DNA from: an unidentified eubacterium SCB49
GTDB taxonomy: Bacteria > Bacteroidota > Bacteroidia > Flavobacteriales > Flavobacteriaceae
Length of the DNA: 64,000 nucleotides
Direction of reading: 5' to 3'
NCBI GenBank assembly: GCA_000170815.1
Contig: ABCO01000009.1
Location: forward strand, 1 to 64,000
The notes under the pieces were generated by a model. That model saw only the letters and a list, made by a program, of their open reading frames with translations. It was not told where the DNA came from and made no database searches. Positions 37,248 to 46,422 of this stretch are shown here, one piece after another (position 1 is the stretch's first letter; every line of letters begins with the position of its first letter). Position numbers and translations under genes: made by a program.

Positions 37248-38291
37248 GTGAATTTACAGCAAAAATACATGTTCCGTTGCATACAACTTGCAAAAAAAGG
37301 ACTAGGATACACCTACCCCAATCCGCTAGTAGGAAGCGTGATTGTGGTAGACGACAAAATTATAGGAGAAGGCTGGCATTTAGAGGCAGGAAAACCCCAC
37401 GCAGAAGTAAATGCTATTAACAGCGTTACTGACGAAAAGCTATTAGAAAAAGCTACTATATACGTAAGCTTAGAACCTTGCAGCCATTTTGGAAAGACTC
37501 CTCCCTGTGCAGACCTTATCGTTACAAAAGGCATAAAAAATATTGTAATTGGGAGTACAGACCCCAACCCAAAAGTTGCCGGAAAAGGAATTATCAAATT
37601 AATGCAAGCGGGCTGTAAAGTGAAAGTTGGTGTTTTACAAAAAGAATGTGACGCACTCAACAAGCGGTTTTTCACATTTCAGACAAAAAAAAGACCTTAT
37701 ATATTTTTAAAATGGGCAGAAACACAAGATGGCTTTATTGCTCCAAAAACTCGTAACGAACAAGCTCCTGTTTGGATCACAAACAAATACGCTAGACAAC
37801 GTGTTCACCAAATGCGCGCCGCTGAGCAAGCAATACTAATAGGCACAAATACAGCACTAGCAGACAATCCTAGTCTAACTACTAGAGATGTAATAGGCTC
37901 AAACCCAATTCGTGTACTAATAGATAGACAACTAAAAGTACCTAAAACTGCTGCTATTTTTGACGAACAAGCAAAAACAATTGTAATCACAGAAAAGAGT
38001 GCTGAAAACACAGAAACAGTACATTTTGAATGTGTTGACTTTAACAAGCCCCTAGCCCACCAAATTTGTGAGGTGCTGTTTAAACATGAAATTGAAAGTG
38101 TTATTGTAGAAGGCGGCGCTCAAACCCTGCAAACATTTATCTCTGAAAATCTTTGGGACGAAGCGCATATATATAAAGGAGCTGTTTCTTTTACAGAAGG
38201 AACAAAAGCACCAAAAATAAACGGCACTATTTTTAGTGAAACAACAATAAAAAGCGACATCTTAACCGTTTTAAAAAAAGATAGTTTGTGA
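37248..38291 (+). CDS. ribD: Bifunctional pyrimidine deaminase/reductase RibD
   Basis: Catalyses the deamination and reduction steps of riboflavin synthesis. The deaminase domain (1-145) has zinc ligands in HAEVNAI and PCSHFGKTPPC, and TYPNPLVGSV near the start; the reductase domain (about 150-347) has FLKWAETQDGFIA, QAILIGTNTALADNP and VIVEGGAQT. The GTG start at 37248 gives the standard N-terminus; an ATG at codon 7 is an alternative. No FMN riboswitch fits in the 26-base divergent gap. Confidence 0.96.
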   Translation: MNLQQKYMFRCIQLAKKGLGYTYPNPLVGSVIVVDDKIIGEGWHLEAGKPHAEVNAINSVTDEKLLEKATIYVSLEPCSHFGKTPPCADLIVTKGIKNIVIGSTDPNPKVAGKGIIKLMQAGCKVKVGVLQKECDALNKRFFTFQTKKRPYIFLKWAETQDGFIAPKTRNEQAPVWITNKYARQRVHQMRAAEQAILIGTNTALADNPSLTTRDVIGSNPIRVLIDRQLKVPKTAAIFDEQAKTIVITEKSAENTETVHFECVDFNKPLAHQICEVLFKHEIESVIVEGGAQTLQTFISENLWDEAHIYKGAVSFTEGTKAPKINGTIFSETTIKSDILTVLKKDSL

Positions 38292-39160
38292 TTTACCTAT
38301 TATTAAGCATTCTAGCATCCACTTTAATATTTGTAATTTTTAAGCTTTTTGAAAAATACAATGTTAATATTATACAAGCCATCATCACCAACTATGCTGT
38401 AGCTTGTATTTGCGGACTTATCGCCTTTAACGGTACCACAAAACTTAATGAAATATCAAGCTTTAACTGGTTTTATCACACTATTGCCCTAGGAGCTCTG
38501 TTTATCACCATCTTTTACCTCATGGCAAAAACCACACAAAGAGTTGGTATTTCTGTAGTGTCTATAGCCACTAAAATGAGTGTTGTAATCCCTATCATTT
38601 TTGGTATACTTTATTATAAAGAATCTCTCGGTATATTTAAAGGAACAGGTATTCTTTTAGCTTTAGTTGCCGTTTATTTAGCCTCTATAAAATCTAAAAT
38701 CAATCTATCCATAAAACCTGTCAATTTAGTATTGCCCTTTTTAGTATTTTTAGGCAGCGGAGTTATTGACACTAGCCTAAAGTTTTTAGAAGAGAAATTT
38801 GTTGCTCACGAAGACATTCCTTTATTTTCTGCAACTATTTTTGCTGCTGCGTTCACCATAGGATGCATCTTATTACTAGTTCAGAAATTACAAGGGCATT
38901 TTACATTTAGCTTTAAAAACATCATTGCCGGTATTGCATTAGGAATCCCCAACTACTTCTCTATATTCTTTTTAGTCAAAGCTTTACGAAGTGATCTGCT
39001 AGACAGCTCTGGAATTTTCACAGTAAACAATGTGGGAATTGTCCTGATATCCACCATTATTGCAGTAACAATATTTAAAGAGCGATTATTGACAAAAAAT
39101 TGGATTGGTGTTGCTCTAGCTCTAATAAGTATTATCCTTATAGCATTAGAAAATTTTTAA
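38288..39160 (+). CDS. DMT superfamily (EamA-type) transporter
   Basis: A 290-residue inner-membrane protein with about ten hydrophobic helices in two repeats, as in EamA transporters; GISVVSIATKMSVVIPIIFG and FTVNNVGIVLISTIIAVTIF mark the two halves. The substrate is unknown. The GTG start overlaps the ribD stop (GTGA), so translation is coupled; whether it moves a flavin or a precursor is speculative. The next gene begins one base after its stop. Confidence 0.88.
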   Translation: MIYLLLSILASTLIFVIFKLFEKYNVNIIQAIITNYAVACICGLIAFNGTTKLNEISSFNWFYHTIALGALFITIFYLMAKTTQRVGISVVSIATKMSVVIPIIFGILYYKESLGIFKGTGILLALVAVYLASIKSKINLSIKPVNLVLPFLVFLGSGVIDTSLKFLEEKFVAHEDIPLFSATIFAAAFTIGCILLLVQKLQGHFTFSFKNIIAGIALGIPNYFSIFFLVKALRSDLLDSSGIFTVNNVGIVLISTIIAVTIFKERLLTKNWIGVALALISIILIALENF

Positions 39161-39772
39161 ATGGAAGAAACTCGAGACCTATATTACACCATCACAAAAC
39201 CCTCACAAGAAACGCTGTTTAAAGAAAAAGGCAGTAAGTTTTTTAATTATGCATTTCCAGTAAAAGACGAGGATGCTATTAAAAACGCACTCGAGGAACT
39301 AAAAAAAACACATCATGCAGCACGTCATTTTTGCTATGCTTGGCAACTAGGACAGCGCTATGAAGCTTATAGAGCCAATGATGACGGCGAACCCAACAAC
39401 AGTGCTGGAATGCCCATATACGGACAACTACAAGCATTTGACGTAACAAATATACTTGTTGTAGTTGTACGATATTTTGGAGGTACAAAACTAGGCGTTG
39501 GCGGTTTAATACAAGCGTACAAAACAGGCGCACAAATGGCGCTAGAAGCAGCAACTATCGTAAAGAAAACGATTAACCAAAACATTAGCATCAAATTTGA
39601 CTATCCAGAAATGAATGTGGTTATGCGTATTATTAAAGATGAAAATCTAAAGATCATTTCTCAAAAAATGGAACTCAACTGTGAAATAGAAATATCTGTA
39701 AGATTAAAAGAAGCCGATAGAATTTTTAAAATGCTTGAAAAACTTCATAAATTATCTGTTAAAAAAGTATAA
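39161..39772 (+). CDS. YigZ/IMPACT family protein
   Basis: A 203-residue protein of the UPF0029/YigZ family: KGSKFFNYAFPV, HAARHFCYAWQLG, RANDDGEPNNSAGMPI and VVVRYFGGTKLGVGGLIQAYK are the conserved N-terminal blocks, and the C-terminal about 65 residues look like the DUF1949 ferredoxin-like domain. The eukaryotic relative IMPACT regulates the Gcn2 kinase; the bacterial role is unclear. It is the last gene of the ribD operon. Confidence 0.94.
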   Translation: MEETRDLYYTITKPSQETLFKEKGSKFFNYAFPVKDEDAIKNALEELKKTHHAARHFCYAWQLGQRYEAYRANDDGEPNNSAGMPIYGQLQAFDVTNILVVVVRYFGGTKLGVGGLIQAYKTGAQMALEAATIVKKTINQNISIKFDYPEMNVVMRIIKDENLKIISQKMELNCEIEISVRLKEADRIFKMLEKLHKLSVKKV

Positions 39773-39795
39773 TTCTCTTTCATTTTAAATAGCAA

Positions 39796-40194
39796 TCATT
39801 CTTTTAACTTTTCAAGTAAATAATTAGGTGCCTTCATTAACTTTTTTGTCTCATTGTTAATAAACACCAAAGTGGTCTCTGCAGTGACCAAAATCTCACC
39901 GCTATTATTTCTTATTTCATAATAAAACTCTATACGATATGTAGGTAATTTCTTCAGTTTCGTTACAACACATAATTCGTCGTCATAATACGCAGATTTT
40001 TTATAGTTTATATTTAAGTTTATTACTGGTAATATGATGTTGTTATCTTCCATCCATTTATAAGAAAAGCCTATGTTTCTTAGCCATTCGGTTCTCCCTA
40101 ACTCTAGATACTGCGCATAATTAGCGTGGTAGACAACCCCCATTTTATCTGTTTCTCCGTAACGGACTCTAAAAGAATATGTAGATTTTTTCAA
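39796..40194 (-). CDS. Acyl-CoA thioesterase, 4HBT/YbgC type
   Basis: A 132-residue hot-dog fold thioesterase. RYGETDKMGVVYHANYAQYLELGRTEWL carries the catalytic Asp and the long helix of the 4HBT/YbgC-FadM group. It hydrolyses an acyl-CoA or acyl-ACP; the chain length cannot be read. It is convergent with the YigZ gene and divergent from dnaA. Confidence 0.93.
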   Translation of the reverse strand: MKKSTYSFRVRYGETDKMGVVYHANYAQYLELGRTEWLRNIGFSYKWMEDNNIILPVINLNINYKKSAYYDDELCVVTKLKKLPTYRIEFYYEIRNNSGEILVTAETTLVFINNETKKLMKAPNYLLEKLKE

Positions 40195-40402
40195 AATATT
40201 TTTTGTTTAAAAAGTGTTCATTTTTAGGTTTTTATAAACGCCTCCTTAGTATGCGAAAAAAAAACTTAACATTCAAGAGTATTTAGGTTTTTTTATTCAA
40301 TTAATTGTTCACATATTTGCACAGCTGAAAGCTACAAATGGGACCCCTCAAAACCATTCCTTTTTAGCACTAAATTATCAAACCATTAACCACAATTTTA
40401 AC
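40195..40402. promoter_or_regulatory. Intergenic region between the thioesterase gene and dnaA
   Basis: A 208-base AT-rich gap carrying promoters for both divergent genes. CATATTTG at about 40311-40318 approaches TAnnTTTG for dnaA. A TTTAGGTTTTT-like string occurs twice (near 40231 and 40290). I see no TTATCCACA DnaA boxes, so this does not look like oriC. Confidence 0.4.
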
Positions 40403-41833
40403 ATGAGTAGAACTGCCGAATCAGTTTGGACAAATTGCTTGTCCTTTATCGAAGACAACATTACATCTCAAGCCTTCAAAACTTGGTTCGAACCAATAAT
40501 TGCGGTTAAACTTACAGACAATGCTCTGAGCATTCAGGTACCTAGTAAATTTTTCTATGAATTTTTAGAGGAGCACTATGTAAAACTTCTTAAAGTTGCA
40601 CTAACTCGTGAGTTAGGAGCAAACGCTAAGTTAGTGTACAACATAAAAATGGAAAATACATACGGTAATAAACAACCCTTTACCGAAAAAATACCTAGTA
40701 CAAACCGCAGTAATTACCAAGGATCACAGAACGTAGATGTTCCATTAAAAAATAAAAGCCCTGAACTCAAAAATCCATTTGTAATACCTGGTATTCGCAA
40801 TGTAAAGATTGAGTCTCAACTAAACCCAAACTATAATTTTGAAAATTTTCTAGAAGGAGAATCGAACCGTCTTGCTAGATCTGCAGGTATTGCAGTAGCT
40901 AACAAGCCTGGAGGAACTTCTTTTAACCCCTTATTAGTTTTTGGAAGCGTAGGTTTAGGAAAAACACATTTAGCACACGCTATTGGTGTAGATATCAAAG
41001 ATAAGTATCCAGAAAAAACGGTGCTTTACATTTCTGCAGAAAAATTTGTACAACAATACAGCGAATCTGTTAAGAAAAACAACCGTAACGACTTTATTCA
41101 CTTTTATCAGATTATAGATGTTCTTATCGTAGATGACATTCAGTTATTATCTGGAAAAGCAGGAACACAAGATGTATTTTTTCACATCTTTAATCACTTA
41201 CACCAAAACGGTAAACAAGTAATCCTGACAAGTGATAAAGCACCTGTTGATATGATAGATATCGAACAAAGATTGCTTTCTCGTTTTAAATGGGGACTTT
41301 CTGCAGAACTTAATCATCCAGATTATGATACCCGTGTTGCTATTATACAAAACAAATTATATCGCGATGGCGTAGAAATGCCTGACGATATTGTTGAGTT
41401 TTTAGCAAACAATATCAAGACAAACATTAGAGAACTAGAAGGAGCCATAATTTCTCTTATCGCCCACTCTTCGTTCAATAAAAAAGAAATTACAATTGAT
41501 CTTGCAAAAAAGATTGTAGACAACTATGTAAAACACACCAAACGTGAAGTTTCTATAGACTACATACAAAAAGTAGTGAGTGATTATTTCCAGATGGACG
41601 TAGACACATTACAGTCTAAAACAAGAAAACGTCATATTGTGCAAGCGAGACAGTTAGCAATGTTTTTTGCAAAGAAGTTTACAAAAGCCTCGTTAGCATC
41701 CATTGGTTCTCAAATAGGTCAGCGCGATCACGCAACAGTATTACACGCTTGTAAAACGGTTGACAATCTTGCAAGTACAGACAAGCAGTTTAGAAAGTAT
41801 GTCGACGACCTACAGAAAAAACTAACTTTATAA
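40403..41833 (+). CDS. dnaA: Chromosomal replication initiator protein DnaA
   Basis: Binds oriC and melts it to start replication. The 476 residues hold the N-terminal DnaB-interacting domain (WTNCLSFIEDNITSQAFKTW), a variable linker (about 90-145), the AAA+ module with Walker A FGSVGLGKTHLAHA and Walker B VLIVDDIQLLSG, and the C-terminal DNA-binding domain with the signature GQRDHATVLHAC. Length and start are normal. An imperfect terminator follows. Confidence 0.98.
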   Translation: MSRTAESVWTNCLSFIEDNITSQAFKTWFEPIIAVKLTDNALSIQVPSKFFYEFLEEHYVKLLKVALTRELGANAKLVYNIKMENTYGNKQPFTEKIPSTNRSNYQGSQNVDVPLKNKSPELKNPFVIPGIRNVKIESQLNPNYNFENFLEGESNRLARSAGIAVANKPGGTSFNPLLVFGSVGLGKTHLAHAIGVDIKDKYPEKTVLYISAEKFVQQYSESVKKNNRNDFIHFYQIIDVLIVDDIQLLSGKAGTQDVFFHIFNHLHQNGKQVILTSDKAPVDMIDIEQRLLSRFKWGLSAELNHPDYDTRVAIIQNKLYRDGVEMPDDIVEFLANNIKTNIRELEGAIISLIAHSSFNKKEITIDLAKKIVDNYVKHTKREVSIDYIQKVVSDYFQMDVDTLQSKTRKRHIVQARQLAMFFAKKFTKASLASIGSQIGQRDHATVLHACKTVDNLASTDKQFRKYVDDLQKKLTL

Positions 41834-41837
41834 CACT

Positions 41838-41867
41838 TAAAATCCTGCCTTTCTGGTGGGATTTTTA
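41838..41867 (+). terminator. Terminator of dnaA
   Basis: AAAATCCTGCC pairs with GGTGGGATTTT, using two G:U pairs, around a short loop; T residues follow. It lies between the dnaA stop and the phosphatase start. Confidence 0.7.
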
Positions 41868-41894
41868 GTTTCACCCCCAAAAGAACACTTCGTA

Positions 41895-42368
41895 ATGAAA
41901 ACAAAAATCCTAATGGTTTGCCTTGGAAACATATGCCGCTCTCCACTAGCAGAAGGTATATTAACTGAAATAGCAGACGCAAACAAAGTAGAAGTAAACT
42001 CTGCAGGAACCGGCGGCTGGCATGTAGGGAGTCAACCAGACCCTAGAAGTATTGCAATTGCAAAAAAGAACGGTATCGATATTAGCCATCAACGCGGTAA
42101 ACAATTCTCCACCTACGATTATGAAATTTACGATCATATATTCGTAATGGATTTATCAAACTACAATGATGTAATAAAGCTCGCTAAAACTGATGCCGAA
42201 AAAGCAAAAGTATCATTAATACTAGATGAGATTTTTCCAGGCGAAAATGTAGATGTCCCCGACCCTTATTACGGTGGCGCATTTGGATTTGAAAACGTGT
42301 ATAAGATGCTATATCAAGCCTGTGAGAAAATAATGAGTAGGCTTTCACTACAAAAAGAAGCAAATTAA
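41895..42368 (+). CDS. Low-molecular-weight protein-tyrosine phosphatase
   Basis: A 157-residue phosphatase with the start at 41895 (MKTKILMVCLGN); an upstream in-frame extension would run into the dnaA terminator. The CX5R loop is VCLGNICRSPLAEG, with catalytic Cys and Arg, and the general acid lies in DVPDPYYGG. The family dephosphorylates protein tyrosines, often in exopolysaccharide control, or arsenate in related enzymes; no tyrosine kinase gene is near. Confidence 0.95.
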   Translation: MKTKILMVCLGNICRSPLAEGILTEIADANKVEVNSAGTGGWHVGSQPDPRSIAIAKKNGIDISHQRGKQFSTYDYEIYDHIFVMDLSNYNDVIKLAKTDAEKAKVSLILDEIFPGENVDVPDPYYGGAFGFENVYKMLYQACEKIMSRLSLQKEAN

Positions 42369-42394
42369 TTACATTTACTGAAAACAAATTTGGT

Positions 42395-43771
42395 ATGAAA
42401 AATTTAGCTTTAAGCATCGTCGCCCTTAGCTTGGCTTTCTTATGTAACGCTCAATCTATTTCACTAGAACCTTTTGCCTCTGGATTAAGCTCGCCAGTTG
42501 ACATAAAAAATGCTGGAGATGATCGTCTTTTCGTTGTTGAAAAAACAGGCCAAATTGTAATTCTAGACACAGACGGCAACGAAACTTCTACATTTTTAAA
42601 CATAACATCTCTTATTTCAGGAACTAGCGAGCAAGGACTTTTAGGCTTAGCATTTCATCCAGAATACAGCTCAAATGGATACTTTTTTGTAAACTACACA
42701 GATATTAATGGAGACACACAGGTTTCAAGATTCACAGTTTCAAGCAATCCAGATATTGCAGATGCTAGTTCTGAGCTAAAAATATTAGATTTCACTCAGC
42801 CCTATTCTAACCACAACGGAGGCTCTTTAGAGTTTGGACCTGATGGTTTTCTTTACATAGGAACAGGTGATGGCGGTAATAGCGGCGATCCTAATAATTA
42901 TGCCCAAAACAAACTATCCCCATTAGGTAAAATGCTACGTATAGATATTGATAATACTTCAGGTGGTAACAACTACAGTATCCCTGCTAACAACCCATAC
43001 TTAGGTGACTCAACTGGTCTTGACGAAATTTGGGCAATTGGCTTAAGAAACCCTTGGAAGTATGATTTTGACCCAGAAAGCAATGATCTTTGGATTGCAG
43101 ATGTAGGTCAAAACGCTGTTGAAGAAATAAATCGTGTAGACTACACAGTGGCCGATTTAAACTATGGATGGAGATGCTACGAAGCTTCAAGCACCTACGA
43201 AACTAGTGGATGCCCAGCAATTGACACATTTACTTTCCCAGTATTTGAATACCCACAAACCGGAAGCGCCTGCTCAATAACCGGAGGAAAAGTCTATCGA
43301 GGAAATACATACCCAGATGCTCAAGGATATTATTTTTATGCAGATTTATGTGACACTAGAATCGGAGCAGTAAGCCCAACTAATCAAAATGTAGCATTTG
43401 GAAACTTTAGTGGTAATACTTGGACTACTTTTGGTAGAGACGTAGAAGGAGAAATCTACATTGGTAACTTTAATGGAACCATTAGTAAAATTACCGATAT
43501 TGTAATCCCACTATCTATCGATAGCTTTACTGCAAATGGATTTACACTATTTCCTAATCCCGCAACAGACCAATTAACAATTAACAGTACGACACAATTA
43601 GTAACAAACGTTGCTATATACAACGTTAAAGGCAGTTTAGCTTTAAAAATAAAAAACACAAATACCCTCATTCAAAATATTAACACCTCTGAACTAAAGT
43701 CGGGTTTTTACATTATAAAAATAACCACAGAAGAAGGCAAAGTTTATTCAGAAAAGTTAGTTATTAAGTAA
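42395..43771 (+). CDS. T9SS-exported PQQ-dependent sugar dehydrogenase-like protein
   Basis: A 458-residue protein with a signal peptide (LSLAFLCNAQ), a six-bladed glucose/sorbosone dehydrogenase propeller (about 20-365: FASGLSSPVDIKN, GLLGLAFHPEYSSNGYFFVNY, NHNGGSLEFGPDGFLYIGTGDGG in two parts, IWAIGLRNPWKYDFDP) and a T9SS type A sorting tail (FTLFPNPATDQLTIN ... YSEKLVIK). The His in NHNGG and Arg in GLRNPW match residues used for PQQ and calcium. It probably oxidises sugars outside the cell; no PQQ synthesis genes are visible here. Confidence 0.92.
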   Translation: MKNLALSIVALSLAFLCNAQSISLEPFASGLSSPVDIKNAGDDRLFVVEKTGQIVILDTDGNETSTFLNITSLISGTSEQGLLGLAFHPEYSSNGYFFVNYTDINGDTQVSRFTVSSNPDIADASSELKILDFTQPYSNHNGGSLEFGPDGFLYIGTGDGGNSGDPNNYAQNKLSPLGKMLRIDIDNTSGGNNYSIPANNPYLGDSTGLDEIWAIGLRNPWKYDFDPESNDLWIADVGQNAVEEINRVDYTVADLNYGWRCYEASSTYETSGCPAIDTFTFPVFEYPQTGSACSITGGKVYRGNTYPDAQGYYFYADLCDTRIGAVSPTNQNVAFGNFSGNTWTTFGRDVEGEIYIGNFNGTISKITDIVIPLSIDSFTANGFTLFPNPATDQLTINSTTQLVTNVAIYNVKGSLALKIKNTNTLIQNINTSELKSGFYIIKITTEEGKVYSEKLVIK

Positions 43772-43777
43772 GATACG

Positions 43778-44494
43778 ATGCAAAAAGAAAAAGGAAACCT
43801 TTATTTGATCCCCTGCACTCTAGGTGACACACCTCCACTAGAAGTACTACCCTTTTTAGTAAAAAAAGCAGTAGAAGAAATAAACCATTATGTTGTTGAG
43901 CATGAAAAATCTGCAAGACGTTTTATAAAAAATATAAGTCCGAACAAAAACCAAGGAAGTCTTCACATTAGCGAGATTAATAAATTTACAGCAGACGAAG
44001 ACATTCCAGCAATGATCACCCCATGTTTAGAAGGAAAAGATGTAGGTGTAATATCTGATGCAGGATGTCCAGGTATCGCAGATCCAGGAGCGCTTGTGGT
44101 GCAAGAAGCACATAAACAAGGAATAAGAGTTGTACCCTTAGTAGGTCCTTCTTCTATTTTACTGGCAATGATGGCTAGCGGTTTTAACGGTCAAAATTTT
44201 GCTTTTAACGGCTACTTACCTATTGACAAACAAGAACGTAAATCTGCCATAAAAAGATTAGAAAAACTGAGCGGAGAATATAAACAAGCACAAGCATTTA
44301 TTGAAACCCCGTACAGAAATAATCAAATGCTTGAGAGCCTTATTAGTAGTTTAAACAAAAACACTAGTATTTGTGTAGCTTGTGACATTACACTCTCTAC
44401 AGAATACATAAAAACATTTACTGTAAACGAATGGAAAAGAAAAAAGGTAGACCTTAATAAAAGACCTACCTTATTTATAATTCAAAATCTGTAA
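43778..44494 (+). CDS. SAM-dependent methyltransferase, RsmI-like
   Basis: A 238-residue member of the tetrapyrrole-methylase fold: LYLIPCTLGD at the start, VGVISDAGCPGIADPGALVV in two blocks, VPLVGPSSILLAMMASGFNGQ and FIETPYRN. These motifs match RsmI, which 2'-O-methylates C1402 of 16S rRNA, but this Bacteroidota subgroup is shorter and diverged, and the exact target is not certain. It begins six bases after the sugar dehydrogenase gene. Confidence 0.88.
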   Translation: MQKEKGNLYLIPCTLGDTPPLEVLPFLVKKAVEEINHYVVEHEKSARRFIKNISPNKNQGSLHISEINKFTADEDIPAMITPCLEGKDVGVISDAGCPGIADPGALVVQEAHKQGIRVVPLVGPSSILLAMMASGFNGQNFAFNGYLPIDKQERKSAIKRLEKLSGEYKQAQAFIETPYRNNQMLESLISSLNKNTSICVACDITLSTEYIKTFTVNEWKRKKVDLNKRPTLFIIQNL

Positions 44495-44505
44495 ATTAAT
44501 CTAAA

Positions 44506-45159
44506 TTATAAGATGCTTACTCTTGCTTTCCTATCAGGCTTTATAAATGATGTATCATAACCAGAGAATTTTTTTAAGTAATAGGCTATCGATACGCCAT
44601 TACCATCAACAAACTGAGAAACACCTCCAGAACGCAAGTATTTCTTAACGTTTCCGGCACCAGCTAAATGCGCTGCTGCTAGTATTCCGCTCTCTGTAAT
44701 CCTTACACCATTAATATATCTTCCTACGCTTCTTTTAATATCTTTTCTTAAAATCCATTTGTTTCTTGCTGTATTTGCTTCAAATGCAGCTTCTTGCAAC
44801 AACGAACTTTCTAAAAAAGTATGGTGATCGTTTATACCAATCATAGCTAGAGTACCTTTCCCAAACTGGTATTTACCCATATAGCCAAATTGATTAACAA
44901 CACCATAATTGCCCTGAGACTCTTTAAAGCCTAAAGCCTCCTTAAAACCTATATATCCTTTTTCAAGATAAATAGAAAAAGACACAGGAACAAAAGTATC
45001 ATTCACTACCTCATCCTCATTAGGAACCGTGTAATTCAATGTAATATCATTGCTTAGCTTGTAATGAGAAAAATCTATAGAACTTCCATTAGAATATCCA
45101 GATTTTACCGTTAACACCACTAACATAACGAATAACAAAGTACTTACTTTTTTCTTCAT
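44506..45159 (-). CDS. Exported lysozyme/transglycosylase-like protein
   Basis: A 217-residue protein with a signal peptide (LLFVMLVVLTVKSGYS). From about residue 72 it reads FKEALGFKESQGNYGVVNQFGYMGKYQF, whose E-S-x-G-x-Y arrangement resembles lysozyme-like transglycosylases with Glu as the catalytic acid; ILAAAHLAGAGNVKKYL is another family-like block. Homologues in Flavobacteria carry peptidoglycan-binding names. Activity is inferred, not shown. The nearby mltG and dapF genes also deal with peptidoglycan. A -7 element lies 45 bases upstream. Confidence 0.78.
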   Translation of the reverse strand: MKKKVSTLLFVMLVVLTVKSGYSNGSSIDFSHYKLSNDITLNYTVPNEDEVVNDTFVPVSFSIYLEKGYIGFKEALGFKESQGNYGVVNQFGYMGKYQFGKGTLAMIGINDHHTFLESSLLQEAAFEANTARNKWILRKDIKRSVGRYINGVRITESGILAAAHLAGAGNVKKYLRSGGVSQFVDGNGVSIAYYLKKFSGYDTSFIKPDRKARVSIL

Positions 45160-45204
45160 TTTTTCTGAAATTTCAAGAGCTTAATACCCTTTATTTTCGG
45201 CGGG

Positions 45205-45212
45205 CAAAGATA
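45205..45212 (-). promoter_or_regulatory. -7 element of the lysozyme-like gene
   Basis: The minus strand reads TATCTTTG, a full TAnnTTTG match, 45 bases before the ATG at 45159. Confidence 0.5.
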
Positions 45213-45378
45213 CTAGTTTTCAGGCAACCATAAAACTTTAAACGTTAAAATTTGTTAATAGATTTATGAAGAAATTTCTCACAAGAATAAGAATAGCTTC
45301 TTACACTGCGAAAACACTACAAAAACAATGTAGCATTCAGATTTTCAGTAATTTAATATTTCAGAAGAAAAAATAAAA

Positions 45379-46422
45379 TTAACGATTTACACCATTTTTA
45401 TTGATCCAATTTACGTAGGCCACCTTATTTTGATTGTGCTGAGATAAGGTTTTTGCAAATTTATGATAGCCAAAATTAGTCACATCTGCTACCATATAAT
45501 AATAATCATGACGTTTATCTGCAAGAACAGCATCAATAGAAGACACGTCTGGCATTGTAATTGGCCCTGGCGGAACACCTGTATATTTATATGTATTGTA
45601 TTTTGAATCAAGTTCTAAATCTTTATATAAAACACGCTTAATCACCTGATCAAAATTATTTTCATTTCGCTTTTTTGCATAAATAACAGTTGGATCAGCT
45701 TGTAAAAGCATCCCTTTTCTCAATCTATTTAAATACAATCCAGCAACTGTAGGACGTTCGTCTACTTTTGCAGTTTCTTTTTGAACAATTGCAGCAAGTG
45801 ATATCACCTCTTGCGGAGTCATATTTAGTTTTTTGGCCTGCATTTTTCGTGTGTTATTCCAAAAAAACTCACTTTGCTTATACATTTTATCTCTAAAATC
45901 TTCTGCCGTTGTATTCCAATATATTTCATAAGTATTAGGAATATACATCGCAAGCGCTGTTTCTAAGCTAAAACCTTTTTCCTTTAAAAAAACCGGATCT
46001 TTTAACGCCTCAATAAAAGCAGTACTGTCTGGTTCCATTTGCTGAGCAAGATGTCCAGCTAAATTCTCTAGACGTTCTTGATTATTAAATTTTATATTAA
46101 TAGGTGTATTACCAGAGCGAATACTATTAATAATATCATTATTATTCATTCCTTTTTTTAATATAAAATGTCCCGCTTTTATATTACTGTTATATTGTTT
46201 TCTTTCTGCTACAGCCACAAAGCTTTCTACATTATCCAACAATGGCGTTACCTCTTCTACAACTTGAGAGAAACTTGCTCCTGTAGGAATATACAAATGA
46301 GCTTCTTCATTATTAAACGCCGTATTAGGAGTAAAAACACTGCTATACACGTAGTACGCAAAACCTGCCATAACAAGCACTCCTATAAGTGCAATAGCTA
46401 CTATAATTTTCTTGATATACAT
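45379..46422 (-). CDS. mltG: Endolytic transglycosylase MltG
   Basis: Cuts nascent glycan strands in the inner membrane and so sets peptidoglycan chain length. The 347 residues have one N-terminal transmembrane helix (about 5-27), a LysM-like region (YIPTGASFSQVVEEV) and the YceG/MltG catalytic domain with Glu in SLAAIVQKETAK, followed by RPTVAGLYLNRLRKGMLLQADPTV in two blocks and TYKYTGVPPGPI. Length is usual. It starts directly after the GNAT stop codon. Confidence 0.96.
   Translation of the reverse strand: MYIKKIIVAIALIGVLVMAGFAYYVYSSVFTPNTAFNNEEAHLYIPTGASFSQVVEEVTPLLDNVESFVAVAERKQYNSNIKAGHFILKKGMNNNDIINSIRSGNTPINIKFNNQERLENLAGHLAQQMEPDSTAFIEALKDPVFLKEKGFSLETALAMYIPNTYEIYWNTTAEDFRDKMYKQSEFFWNNTRKMQAKKLNMTPQEVISLAAIVQKETAKVDERPTVAGLYLNRLRKGMLLQADPTVIYAKKRNENNFDQVIKRVLYKDLELDSKYNTYKYTGVPPGPITMPDVSSIDAVLADKRHDYYYMVADVTNFGYHKFAKTLSQHNQNKVAYVNWINKNGVNR

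Noticed and set aside
37222..37293. Longer N-terminus for the GNAT before prmC
   Set aside because: It would overlap the ribD start on the other strand and adds residues unlike any GNAT start; the ATG at 37221 fits the fold.
40195..40402. Replication origin next to dnaA
   Set aside because: No DnaA-box cluster or clear unwinding-element layout beyond general AT richness.
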